Shown piece by piece: positions 8,307-16,256 of a DNA stretch of 64,000 nt. Under the pieces are notes generated by a model that saw nothing but the letters and a program-made list of their open reading frames with translations, was not told the origin of the DNA and searched no databases. The stretch spans positions 1-64,000 of the forward strand of contig DATFKA010000053.1 of assembly GCA_035268885.1 (NCBI GenBank), in the 5' to 3' direction. The DNA comes from DATFKA01 sp035268885 (GTDB lineage: Bacteria; Bacteroidota; Bacteroidia; Chitinophagales; Saprospiraceae). The first letter of the stretch is position 1, and each line of letters opens with the position of its first letter. The translations under genes were made by a program, and so were the position numbers.

Positions 8307-11300
8307 TTAGAATTTATGTATTTGTTTCAGACCAACTTTTTTCCCTTCTCGATTTGAAATCAGAAGATAATAAGAACCCGCAGGGTATTTACTCAGATCG
8401 TAAGTAGTACTTTCCACCAGTCTTGTGCCAAGCTTAAATCGCTGCCCTAGAGGAGAAATTAAATGAACTTCGTAGGCCTGATGATCGTCTATCTCAACTC
8501 TAATGTAATCTGACGTCGGATTGGGAAACACAGTGATCTGCGTAAGATCCAAAAGAGCATAGATATTTGTTACGGTACTATCTACGCTACAGGTCACTGC
8601 TATGGCCGTCGGATCTTCTATCTCGTCCACATTTACCAGCGGATCATTATCATCGGCATCTACGTCGGGCAAATAGCCGTCGTCATCCTTATCGTAGGGA
8701 GAATATTTATATAATTCATAACCAAATTCAGCTCCTCCATTTCCTGAAAAATATAAGAAGCCCTGGTAAGGATACATAGTTGAGGATATAGAGGATTGTG
8801 GTCCCGGCGTTAAATCCTTAACTAGTACCGTGTTTTCGGAAGTACCATCGGTTTGCCAAAGCTCACGCCCATGCTGATCGTCCATGGCAAAGAAACATAG
8901 GTAGTCCCCAATGGGATAAAACCGGGCTCCTAATCCACCATCAGCACTGCCAGGATTTATATCCTTCAACAGCGACCATTTTGACTCTATTAGATCATAG
9001 ACCCAGGGCTCATAGCCATGGGTGCCATCATCTCCGTAAAAATAAATTTTATCCTTGTATACTTGGAGTCTTGAAATCGTTTGTAAGCGGCTACCTTCCA
9101 CGTCAAAGGGAACTTGTACGGTATTTCCTCGACTACCATCACTTTTAAACATCGCTACCCCCCCGGGATAACGGTGTGTAAAGTAAACCTCATTTTCGTA
9201 AGGAACTAATTCGTCCGCCTCTCCTGAAAATACACTTATCTGGAAGGTCCCTTCTACCGTCCCATCCGTCCGCCACCAATAAGCTTGATTACTGGCAAAA
9301 TAATCTACCCGAAAAAAAACCAGTCCATTATGTGGCGTCAGGCCACCAATGGAGCTACTGCCTGGAAAAGATTTAAGTATATAGGTACCGTCCGTAGTGC
9401 CGTCTGTCCGCCAGATTGAATTACCCAGTTCCTCATCTGCCGCTTCAAAGGCTAATAAGCTATCTGCCACAATTGGAACGAACCTTATCCCCGTTCCCGT
9501 CGCGCCACCACTACTAATCACCTTAATGATATTGGTTCCCTCCTGGGTACCATCGGAGGAAAGGATAGAAAGTCCTGTATCTCTCACCATGGATCTAATG
9601 ATCAATCGATCTCCTAAGGGGAAAGGAGGCGAGTAGGTGTTGAGCGTAGGGAAATTGATATCGGAATACAAAGCCAACTGGGTACCCTCGGCAGTCCCAT
9701 CCGACACCCAAAATGGTTGCTGTCCATTTCCATCTTGAGCGGTAAAATAAAGTTGATCTTTAAAAGTCAAAAAGCCATAAGGGTCAGCACTTCTTTTACC
9801 CGGTGAAATATCTTTAAACAGGCGGGTAGTACTTGGTGTTCCCAGCGTACGGTATAACTCCCGGCCAAGGCAATTGATATAGGCGCTAAAGAACAGCGTA
9901 CTATCGTACTCAAAGAATCTACCAGGATAACTGTCTCCTGATTCATTACTATTCAAATCTTCTACTAGACTTGTATTTCCTGTTTCATGGTTTGATGACC
10001 ACAGCTCACGCCCATAATCGGCACTCAATGCACTAAAAAACAAACGACCGTCAAAAGCAACAAGATCATTTATGCCAGAGGCATCTCCTCCCTTGTAAAT
10101 ATCTTCCACCAGGGACGTTCCTTCGGCGGTACCGTCGGTTTTCCATAACTCGTGGCCAAACTCCTCGTGATTAGCCAAAAAATAAAGGGTGCCTCCTATC
10201 TCCTGCACTAAAGGAGGGCTGTTACCGAAGCGTCGGTATAATACATCGTCCTTTATTTTGACAATTGTGTCGTTAGATTCACTCACCCGCCAGAGAGCAC
10301 GCTGGCTGCTAAAGCCTCTCGTTACAAGGTAAATACTCCCTGCTGCGTCAAAAAAATCTTCATTAAAATTAGCCTCGGGTATAGTATTTTGGTCAAAAAA
10401 GAGGCGAATGGAATCCTGTTCTGGATCAAGCTGGTAAATTTGCACACCAGGTATGGTATCCGAAGGTATAAAATAGAGTAGATCTCCTAATTGCTTCAGT
10501 CTAAAGACGCCATTAGCAGTCCCTGAATTGTAGTCCAGGTATAAGTCCGTTCCTTGCCGGGTGCCATCCGAGCGCCATATTTCATAACCATATTCAGGCG
10601 AAAAAGCAGTGAAGTAAAAATAATCTCCTAACAGCTGGAAATTAAAATTCCCGTAATTATTGGGACTACCCGTAGGATCGGGATTAAACAGCTCCACAGT
10701 GCCTTCAGGGGTACCATCACTCTTCCAAATTTGGCTTTTCTCAGCAATAAATTCAGTAGTAAACCCAAAAATTATTTCCTCTTTAAAAGCAAAATAAATT
10801 TCAGGAAAAGAGTTATTCGGCAGGATACCAAGTTGCACGGGCACCTGGGTGGACTGGGGAATGCCCCACAATTGAAACTCGCCAAAATTGGTCCGGTGGA
10901 TGAAAAAGACAGTGTTGCCCGCCTTGGTAAAATCACCGGATCCCTGACTGGGATTCCCCGGCAAAGCCGCCAATAACTGATAGCTCTCCGTAAATATATT
11001 CACCTGATGATAATAACAACTATCGCCTCTACCCGTTAAGAAATAAAAGCTGCTATCAATTAATTGGGAAGCCCAGAGCCTGCTTCCCATTTCTGCCAAT
11101 GACAATAAGGGTTTGGGCTGGTTTTCTCCTTTTTTAACCCGATACAATTGATTACCTTCATCACCATTTGCCGTGAAGATTAGTACTTCTCCATTACTAG
11201 CCAAATTTTCCGGATCACTATCCTGATTATCCTGGTTGATATCTGCGACCAGTACCTGGCCATGAATTATCCCGCTACAAAGGAAAAGGAAAAACAGTAG

Positions 11301-11336
11301 GCAAAATGTTGTCTGGTTGAAAAGCAGTCTTTTCAT
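8307..11336 (-). CDS. ELWxxDGT-repeat protein with T9SS sorting domain
   Basis: A 1009-residue secreted protein with a signal peptide (about residues 1-26, ending IIHGQ). It has roughly 13 repeats of about 55-65 residues carrying variants of ELWxTDGTxxGTxLVKD, the ELWxxDGT family expected to fold as a beta-propeller-like array. After the repeats comes an Asp-rich segment (DKDDDGYLPDVDADDNDP, a Ca-binding thrombospondin-3-like motif). The last about 75 residues form a type A T9SS signal (ITVFPNPTSDYIRVEI, then DLSKYPAGSYYLLIS). It should be secreted by the type IX system and held on, or released from, the cell surface. Function is unknown. It sits between a lipoprotein gene and uxuA in an otherwise metabolic operon, which suggests co-expression with glucuronoxylan use. 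Confidence 0.9.
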   Translation of the reverse strand: MKRLLFNQTTFCLLFFLFLCSGIIHGQVLVADINQDNQDSDPENLASNGEVLIFTANGDEGNQLYRVKKGENQPKPLLSLAEMGSRLWASQLIDSSFYFLTGRGDSCYYHQVNIFTESYQLLAALPGNPSQGSGDFTKAGNTVFFIHRTNFGEFQLWGIPQSTQVPVQLGILPNNSFPEIYFAFKEEIIFGFTTEFIAEKSQIWKSDGTPEGTVELFNPDPTGSPNNYGNFNFQLLGDYFYFTAFSPEYGYEIWRSDGTRQGTDLYLDYNSGTANGVFRLKQLGDLLYFIPSDTIPGVQIYQLDPEQDSIRLFFDQNTIPEANFNEDFFDAAGSIYLVTRGFSSQRALWRVSESNDTIVKIKDDVLYRRFGNSPPLVQEIGGTLYFLANHEEFGHELWKTDGTAEGTSLVEDIYKGGDASGINDLVAFDGRLFFSALSADYGRELWSSNHETGNTSLVEDLNSNESGDSYPGRFFEYDSTLFFSAYINCLGRELYRTLGTPSTTRLFKDISPGKRSADPYGFLTFKDQLYFTAQDGNGQQPFWVSDGTAEGTQLALYSDINFPTLNTYSPPFPLGDRLIIRSMVRDTGLSILSSDGTQEGTNIIKVISSGGATGTGIRFVPIVADSLLAFEAADEELGNSIWRTDGTTDGTYILKSFPGSSSIGGLTPHNGLVFFRVDYFASNQAYWWRTDGTVEGTFQISVFSGEADELVPYENEVYFTHRYPGGVAMFKSDGSRGNTVQVPFDVEGSRLQTISRLQVYKDKIYFYGDDGTHGYEPWVYDLIESKWSLLKDINPGSADGGLGARFYPIGDYLCFFAMDDQHGRELWQTDGTSENTVLVKDLTPGPQSSISSTMYPYQGFLYFSGNGGAEFGYELYKYSPYDKDDDGYLPDVDADDNDPLVNVDEIEDPTAIAVTCSVDSTVTNIYALLDLTQITVFPNPTSDYIRVEIDDHQAYEVHLISPLGQRFKLGTRLVESTTYDLSKYPAGSYYLLISNREGKKVGLKQIHKF

Positions 11337-11400
11337 TTACTGGTAGTTTAGTTCTAAATAATGTTTCAAAAATAGGGCATTCTCTTTGGCCGTACAAGTG

Positions 11401-12042
11401 CTAAAAGCCAATGGCTAACTCCTTCTGCATCCAAAAAACGGAATCGGGTACTGCCAGCTCCCGGAATTGTGACGAAGACCAGGTTTGGGCCGACAGGCTA
11501 CTACGGATACTTTCCTGCGTTTCGCCCTCTACAGTCCAGCGTATGGCCCGTTCTGACTCCCTGGAGATCAGGAGCCGTTGATTCAGTAGCCAGCTTTCGC
11601 TAAAAAGCTGTCCACCTTCTCCTCCGTAAAAATACGCCAGGGGTTCTAGATGAATAAATTGACGCGCTTCGGTAGCATACACCAGACCATAGCGAAACTG
11701 AAACCAGTTTTGCCGCAGCTCCAGTAAACATAGATCATAATCCTCATCAAGTGCTACTTTCCAGAGTGCCCGCAAGCTCCCGTCGGTAGAATCTACTTCG
11801 TAAATCATATCCTCAAGCAAGGAACTATCCACAGCCGCAAAAAAACCTTCAAAATCGAGCACCTTCCCCGAGGCCATTGAATCTAGACCGACGTGTAGGG
11901 TATCCGAAGGAGCCAATTGCTCAAAAGTAGCGTATAAGTCCTGCGCCGCCGAAGCCGACTCTTCCCCCGGAGTGCAAGCACTGAACACCCCCAGCCAGCC
12001 CAAAATCCATAAGCTTTTAAAAACCAATCGAGTTGCCTCCAT
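11401..12042 (-). CDS. Lipoprotein of unknown function
   Basis: 213 residues. The N-terminus (residues 5-23) is a signal sequence ending in the lipobox FSAC, followed by TPGEES, so it is a predicted lipoprotein. The mature part is acidic with an aromatic region (ELRQNWFQFRYGLVYATEAR, EPLAYFYGGEGGQLF). I do not recognise a family. The start overlaps the 3' end of the SDR gene by 26 bases in another frame, indicating translational coupling. No alternative start keeps the complete signal peptide, except a TTG at codon 6. The gene lies between the SDR and the ELWxxDGT gene; a surface or periplasmic partner of the ELWxxDGT protein is possible but unproven. Confidence 0.65.
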   Translation of the reverse strand: MEATRLVFKSLWILGWLGVFSACTPGEESASAAQDLYATFEQLAPSDTLHVGLDSMASGKVLDFEGFFAAVDSSLLEDMIYEVDSTDGSLRALWKVALDEDYDLCLLELRQNWFQFRYGLVYATEARQFIHLEPLAYFYGGEGGQLFSESWLLNQRLLISRESERAIRWTVEGETQESIRSSLSAQTWSSSQFRELAVPDSVFWMQKELAIGF

Positions 12043-12763
12043 CTACTTTAATTATTTCTCCCGTGATAAAAGAGGCTTCCTCGGAAGCCAGAAAAAAGAC
12101 CACATTCGCTACTTCCGTCGGGCTGCCCAGCTTACGCATGGGCGTACGGGAAAGCACTTTATTTTTTCGCTCCGGATCATTGTCCAGCGCTTTAGCAGAC
12201 ATGGGCGTCTTGATAAAACCCGGCGCCACGCAGTTGACCCGAATGCCAGAAGGAGACAGATCCACCGCCATCGAGCGGGTCATCCCTTCCAGGGCCGTCT
12301 TGGATGCCGTATAGCTCACCACATTCGGGATGCCGTAATGGGCTGCCATGGAACTTATATTGACAATATTACCCTTTTCCTCTTGCTCCAACATGACCTT
12401 AGCCACTTCCCGCGACAGCGCAAAAAGTGCCGTCTGATTGGTCAGAATGATGCGTTGAAAATCTTCGTCGCTTGTCTCCGTAAATGCTTTCTTCTGGTTA
12501 ATTCCGGCATTGTTGACCAGTACATCGATCTGCCCATACTTCTCCTTTAGGTTAGACACAAAATCGGCCGTTTGTTCCAGCTGATCCATATCGAAGGGAA
12601 TACCAACGACATTTTCTCCCAGTTCTTCCACCGCTTTTTCTAGCTTCTCAATATTTCGACCGGTTATGATGGTCAAACAACCTTCATTGGCAAAGCGTTG
12701 GGCGATGGCAAAGCCGATTCCCGAAGAACCACCGGTGATGAGTACAGTGCGTTTATTGTTCAT
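12017..12763 (-). CDS. SDR oxidoreductase, probable D-mannonate/fructuronate oxidoreductase
   Basis: A 248-residue classical short-chain dehydrogenase. It has the cofactor motif TGGSSGIG (10-17), NNAG (84-87), and the catalytic residues Ser138, Tyr151 and Lys155 in YTASK; the C-terminus ends in VDGGNSIGF. FabG, KduD and gluconate dehydrogenases share this architecture, so sequence alone does not fix the substrate. Its position next to the GH67 gene and upstream of uxuA, with no UxuB-type dehydrogenase nearby, suggests that it interconverts fructuronate and mannonate, as SDRs do in several Bacteroidota and Thermotoga uronate loci. It lies 58 bases downstream of the GH67 gene, with a REP palindrome in the gap. 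Confidence 0.85.
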   Translation of the reverse strand: MNNKRTVLITGGSSGIGFAIAQRFANEGCLTIITGRNIEKLEKAVEELGENVVGIPFDMDQLEQTADFVSNLKEKYGQIDVLVNNAGINQKKAFTETSDEDFQRIILTNQTALFALSREVAKVMLEQEEKGNIVNISSMAAHYGIPNVVSYTASKTALEGMTRSMAVDLSPSGIRVNCVAPGFIKTPMSAKALDNDPERKNKVLSRTPMRKLGSPTEVANVVFFLASEEASFITGEIIKVDGGNSIGF

Positions 12764-12776
12764 TTTAATTTATTTT

Positions 12777-12802
12777 TAGAGACAAGGCATGCCTTGTCTC
12801 TA
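12777..12802. repeat. 26-bp perfect palindrome (REP-like), copy 1
   Basis: TAGAGACAAGGCA followed by its exact reverse complement TGCCTTGTCTCTA, in the 58-bp gap between the GH67 and SDR genes. A second copy of the core is at 28567-28586, with the same flank ACAGCA on the right. Short palindromes of this TAGAGAC...GTCTCTA type are dispersed in several bacterial genomes. Confidence 0.8.
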
Positions 12803-12821
12803 CAGCACATCCTTTTTTTAC

Positions 12822-15011
12822 TTACCAGCGCGGACGGATACCCGGGGCGTAGGGATGCGAAATCTGCAAATAGTAGTCCAGCGCTTGTGCTGGCTCGGGA
12901 TGTCCTTGCGGAAAATCCATCTTGGAAAAAGTCTGGAAATAAGACAGGCAGGCATCCCGCCACCATTTGGCTTCTTTTGCCTGGATCTGCAAGTGCATTT
13001 TCACCTGGCGGTAGCGCTCTTCATCAACCTCTCCCTTTACCTGCTCCCATAAAGGTAAGAAGGAATCTGCTTTTTCCACGCCTTGTTGGTATTGAAGACA
13101 CAATTCAGCCCAGAGCGTACGACCCGTCCTCAGCTTTTTGTCCCAGGGGATATGATGAAACCACAAGAGCAAGTCCAGCGGACAATCATCTGAATCGGCA
13201 TATTTTTGGCGAAAGCCAGAAGCGTACTGCTCCAGGGCATTACTGCCCGATTGAGTACGGTCAAAACCTACCCCCTCGGCATCCGCTTTGTGATAGTAGA
13301 CCGAAGTCCAGTCGGCACGGGACATCTCTGAAACCCATGGCCCCGGACCGTAGTGATGACCGGCCGCCATAATATGGTGCAGGCCCAACGGAGTCATGTA
13401 CTGCACACAGGCCTCGTAAGATTCATCCAATAATTGCTGACTTACCGCCTGTACATCCGGTCTTTGACCCCAGGTCAGGGCACTCCACTCCTTAAAAATA
13501 GCCGCTGCGGAGGTGTAGGGATTCCAGGCCAGGCGTCCGAAGGCAAACCAGTCGGCCTGCCCGAAGAGATTACCCGTCCAGTTAGTGGCGGTGCCAATGT
13601 TGGCAACGCCCGCGATACCGGTCAGCTGCTGATCGTGAAGCGTACCGTCGATCACCTTTGCCACGATTGAACCCTCTCCCTCCACGTAAGTATCCGTCTG
13701 TAAAATTTCTTCGTACATATTGGCCAGTCCCACCAGGTGGGTACCCTGTCCCAGATATTCTTTGGTGATCTGAAACTCCATCATTAGCGGGGTCTCCGGC
13801 ATGGCTCCGAAGAGCGGATGGATCGGTTCGCGCGGTTGAAAATCAATCGGTCCATTTTTTACCTGAACCAGTACATTAGGCAGGAAAGTGCCGTCCAGGG
13901 GTACAAATTCGTCGTAAGCCTGTTTGGCGCGATCGGTTGGTTCTTCGTCGCTGTATACAAAAGCGCGCCACATGACGATGCCGCCGTGTGGTTCCAGCGC
14001 TTTGGCCAGCATATTGGCACCGTCGGCATGGGTGCGATTGTATTCCTGTGGTCCAGGCTGGCCTTCGGAGTTGGCTTTCACCAAAAATCCACCAAAATCC
14101 GGGATGCGCTCGTAGATTTTCTCCACGGTTTCATTCCACCATTGTTGCACTTTTGGATTGAGTGGGTCTGCCGTATCCAGCCCGCCCTGCTCAATGGGTG
14201 AGCTAAACCGCGCCGTCAGGTAAAGCTGAATACCGTAGGGGCGAAATACGTCGGCCAGCGCAGCGGCTTTCTCCAGGTAATCAGCACGAAAGACCAGGGC
14301 ATTGGCGTTGACGTTGGTGACTACCGTGCCGTTGATACCAATCGAAGCATTGGCACGGGCGTAATCGATGTACCGCTGATCAATGTATTCGGGCAGCTCG
14401 TGCCAGTTCCAAATGGAAAAGCCGGCGTAACCGCGCTCTACCGTACGATCCAGATTATCCCAGTGATTCAACACCCGTTTCTGTATTTTAGGTTTATTGA
14501 GTATGCTTAAACCTTTCAGACTTTCACCGCGCTGAATAAGCTGCAACAAGTGAAAGGTACCGTAAAGTAAGCCTACTTCGGTCTGGGCGGTGATGATTAA
14601 CTGCTCTCCCTTTTGGAGGATGAGGTAGCCTTCTTTCGTAATGGCAGTTCGATCTTTTTCTGCAACTTTGCTCTGAATAACCGGTGCATCAACCAGATCG
14701 ATTAGTACCTTACTGGCTTCGGCATTGTTTTCCGCAAAGGGCACCGTATACGACAACATACTGCCCAGACCAGTCTTTAATTCATCGCGAATCACCCGTC
14801 GAGTAGGAGTATTCGGCTTTAAAAAAACCGTACCAATAGTAGCTTGATATTGCATCTGCTGTCCGGGTAGTAATGGCTCGTAATTCAACCAAAGTTGGTA
14901 GCCATTATTGGCAATCAATGGGCCGGAAAATAAAAAAACCAGACCGACCAGCCAGGACCTGTGAAAGATAGACCTACTTGCCCGGCAAATGGATAGATAT
15001 GTATTCATCAT
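12822..15011 (-). CDS. GH67 alpha-glucuronidase
   Basis: A 729-residue exported enzyme that removes (4-O-methyl-)D-glucuronic acid from the non-reducing-end xylose of xylo-oligosaccharides. The N-terminus carries a signal sequence (hydrophobic WLVGLVFLFSGPLIA). Family GH67 is clear from NHWDNLDRTVERGYAG, GFSIWNWHELP, the acid-bearing segment VKANSEGQPGPQEY, VQVKNGPIDFQPREP and MMEFQITKEYLGQG; the last two should hold the paired carboxylates that activate water. Length is typical of the family. It is the first gene of the minus-strand uronate run (GH67, SDR, lipoprotein, ELWxxDGT, uxuA, esterase) and is transcribed divergently from the lacI-type gene. Its promoter (15054-15083) overlaps the palindrome CAATCGATTG, so control by that LacI protein is likely. 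Confidence 0.97.
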   Translation of the reverse strand: MMNTYLSICRASRSIFHRSWLVGLVFLFSGPLIANNGYQLWLNYEPLLPGQQMQYQATIGTVFLKPNTPTRRVIRDELKTGLGSMLSYTVPFAENNAEASKVLIDLVDAPVIQSKVAEKDRTAITKEGYLILQKGEQLIITAQTEVGLLYGTFHLLQLIQRGESLKGLSILNKPKIQKRVLNHWDNLDRTVERGYAGFSIWNWHELPEYIDQRYIDYARANASIGINGTVVTNVNANALVFRADYLEKAAALADVFRPYGIQLYLTARFSSPIEQGGLDTADPLNPKVQQWWNETVEKIYERIPDFGGFLVKANSEGQPGPQEYNRTHADGANMLAKALEPHGGIVMWRAFVYSDEEPTDRAKQAYDEFVPLDGTFLPNVLVQVKNGPIDFQPREPIHPLFGAMPETPLMMEFQITKEYLGQGTHLVGLANMYEEILQTDTYVEGEGSIVAKVIDGTLHDQQLTGIAGVANIGTATNWTGNLFGQADWFAFGRLAWNPYTSAAAIFKEWSALTWGQRPDVQAVSQQLLDESYEACVQYMTPLGLHHIMAAGHHYGPGPWVSEMSRADWTSVYYHKADAEGVGFDRTQSGSNALEQYASGFRQKYADSDDCPLDLLLWFHHIPWDKKLRTGRTLWAELCLQYQQGVEKADSFLPLWEQVKGEVDEERYRQVKMHLQIQAKEAKWWRDACLSYFQTFSKMDFPQGHPEPAQALDYYLQISHPYAPGIRPRW

Positions 15012-15053
15012 AAAACTTTTCTTTCAAGAAGAACCTTTATTAAATCTTACCTA

Positions 15054-15083
15054 CAAACTAAGAAAAATAAAGAAAGCTGCAAT
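15054..15083 (-). promoter_or_regulatory. GH67 promoter (Bacteroidota type)
   Basis: On the minus strand: -33 element ATTG (15083-15080), 18-bp spacer, -7 element TTAGTTTG (15061-15054), 7 of 8 matches to TAnnTTTG. The expected start of transcription is near 15047, giving a leader of about 36 nt. The -33 element is the right half of the CAATCGATTG palindrome. Confidence 0.6.
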
Positions 15084-15090
15084 CGATTGC
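15079..15090. promoter_or_regulatory. Predicted LacI-family operator, divergent region
   Basis: The perfect palindrome GCAATCGATTGC with a central CG, typical of LacI-family sites. It overlaps the -33 element of the GH67 promoter and lies 2 bp upstream of the -33 element of the lacI-type gene. The same 10-mer CAATCGATTG, at the same distance from its -7 element, recurs at the symporter promoter (25237-25246). By eye I found no third copy in the window. Confidence 0.7.
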
Positions 15091-15091
15091 A

Positions 15092-15122
15092 TTGCTTATT
15101 TTCAAAACAATTTGTACTTTCA
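15092..15122 (+). promoter_or_regulatory. Promoter of the LacI-family gene
   Basis: -33 element TTGC (15092-15095), spacer of 19 bp, -7 element TACTTTCA (15115-15122), 7 of 8 matches or better at the fixed TA and TTT positions. It is placed about 47 bp upstream of the chosen ATG at 15177, directly beside the palindromic operator, so autoregulation is likely. Confidence 0.5.
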
Positions 15123-15176
15123 TCCTGGTCTTTTCAAAGAGATGCCCTATTTATAAAGACGGGCTTAAACGAAACC

Positions 15177-16226
15177 ATGGAAGATAAAAAAAAGGATATT
15201 ACCATTTACGATATAGCGAGCCGACTAAATGTATCTGCTTCTACGGTGTCCCGGGCACTACGTAATCATCAAAGTATCGGTAAAAAAACCAAAAAAGCAG
15301 TACAGGAACTGGCCGATGAGATGGGCTATCGTCCCAACAAACTAGCCTCCAGCTTACGGACCAATAACTCCAAAACCATCGGTGTACTCGTCTCCTGGAT
15401 CAACCGTCCCTTTATTGCTTCTCTCATCGCCGGCATTGAAAATGCGGCGCGTGAAAAAGGCTATCAAGTGATTATCTGCCAGTCGCACGATAATGTGGAA
15501 CTCGAAAAAGAATATCTGCGAGCGCTGTATAATAGTCGGGTCTGCGCCCTGATCACTTCTTTGGCGATGAAAACCAAAGACTACAGCCACTTCGACCTGT
15601 TTACTAAGCATAATATCCCCATCGTTTACGTCGACCGTATCCCCAAAATTGACTCTGTCAATAAAGTCCAAATCAACAATTACCAGGCCTCCTTTGAGGC
15701 TACTGAGCATTTGATCCAACAGGGCTGTACCCGCATTGCGCACTTCGGGGGAGATCCCATCCAGCGCATCTACGAAAATCGCCGCAATGGCTACGTAGCT
15801 GCCCTGGAGCGCCACAACTTACCCCTTGATCCATCGATCATTTTCCAGGCCGAGCACCTAAGTGTGGAGGAGGGCACTCGACTGGCTCAGCAGGCATTAT
15901 CTATAAGGCCCGCCATTGATGGTATTGTTTGTGCAAATGACACTGCTGCCGTGAGTGCCATCCAATATGCTAAAAGCCAGGGCATCAAGATTCCTGAAGA
16001 ACTGGCTATTATTGGCTTCAACAATGATCCCATCTGTGAAATTATCGAACCCGCCCTGTCTTCGGTTCATCATCCGGCAGAACAAATGGGCGAAGCGGCC
16101 TTATTCCGCGCACTTGACATTATCAAGCAGGAAGAAAGCGAGGTCGATAATATCACCCTGGGTACCCATTTGATTATTAGGGCTTCCTCCCAACGCCAGA
16201 TCAGAAACGCTGCCGAGATAGCCTAG
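15177..16226 (+). CDS. LacI-family transcriptional regulator of the xylan locus
   Basis: A 349-residue LacI/GalR regulator. The N-terminal helix-turn-helix reads ITIYDIASRLNVSASTVSRA, followed by a hinge helix (MGYRPNKLASSLRT). The rest is a periplasmic-binding-protein-like effector domain with TIGVLVSWINRPF, GCTRIAHFGGD, GIVCANDTAAVSAI and the C-terminal dimer segment. The frame is open further upstream, but ATG 15177 is chosen because the helix-turn-helix then begins at the usual distance and the promoter lies upstream of it. The 30 upstream codons would overlap the promoter and operator. The effector is unknown; a xylo-oligosaccharide or uronate derivative is plausible. It is convergent with the GH43 gene, 30 bases away. 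Confidence 0.93.
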   Translation: MEDKKKDITIYDIASRLNVSASTVSRALRNHQSIGKKTKKAVQELADEMGYRPNKLASSLRTNNSKTIGVLVSWINRPFIASLIAGIENAAREKGYQVIICQSHDNVELEKEYLRALYNSRVCALITSLAMKTKDYSHFDLFTKHNIPIVYVDRIPKIDSVNKVQINNYQASFEATEHLIQQGCTRIAHFGGDPIQRIYENRRNGYVAALERHNLPLDPSIIFQAEHLSVEEGTRLAQQALSIRPAIDGIVCANDTAAVSAIQYAKSQGIKIPEELAIIGFNNDPICEIIEPALSSVHHPAEQMGEAALFRALDIIKQEESEVDNITLGTHLIIRASSQRQIRNAAEIA

Positions 16227-16256
16227 CGGCCCCTCTATTCCTGCCCCGTTTTCTTT

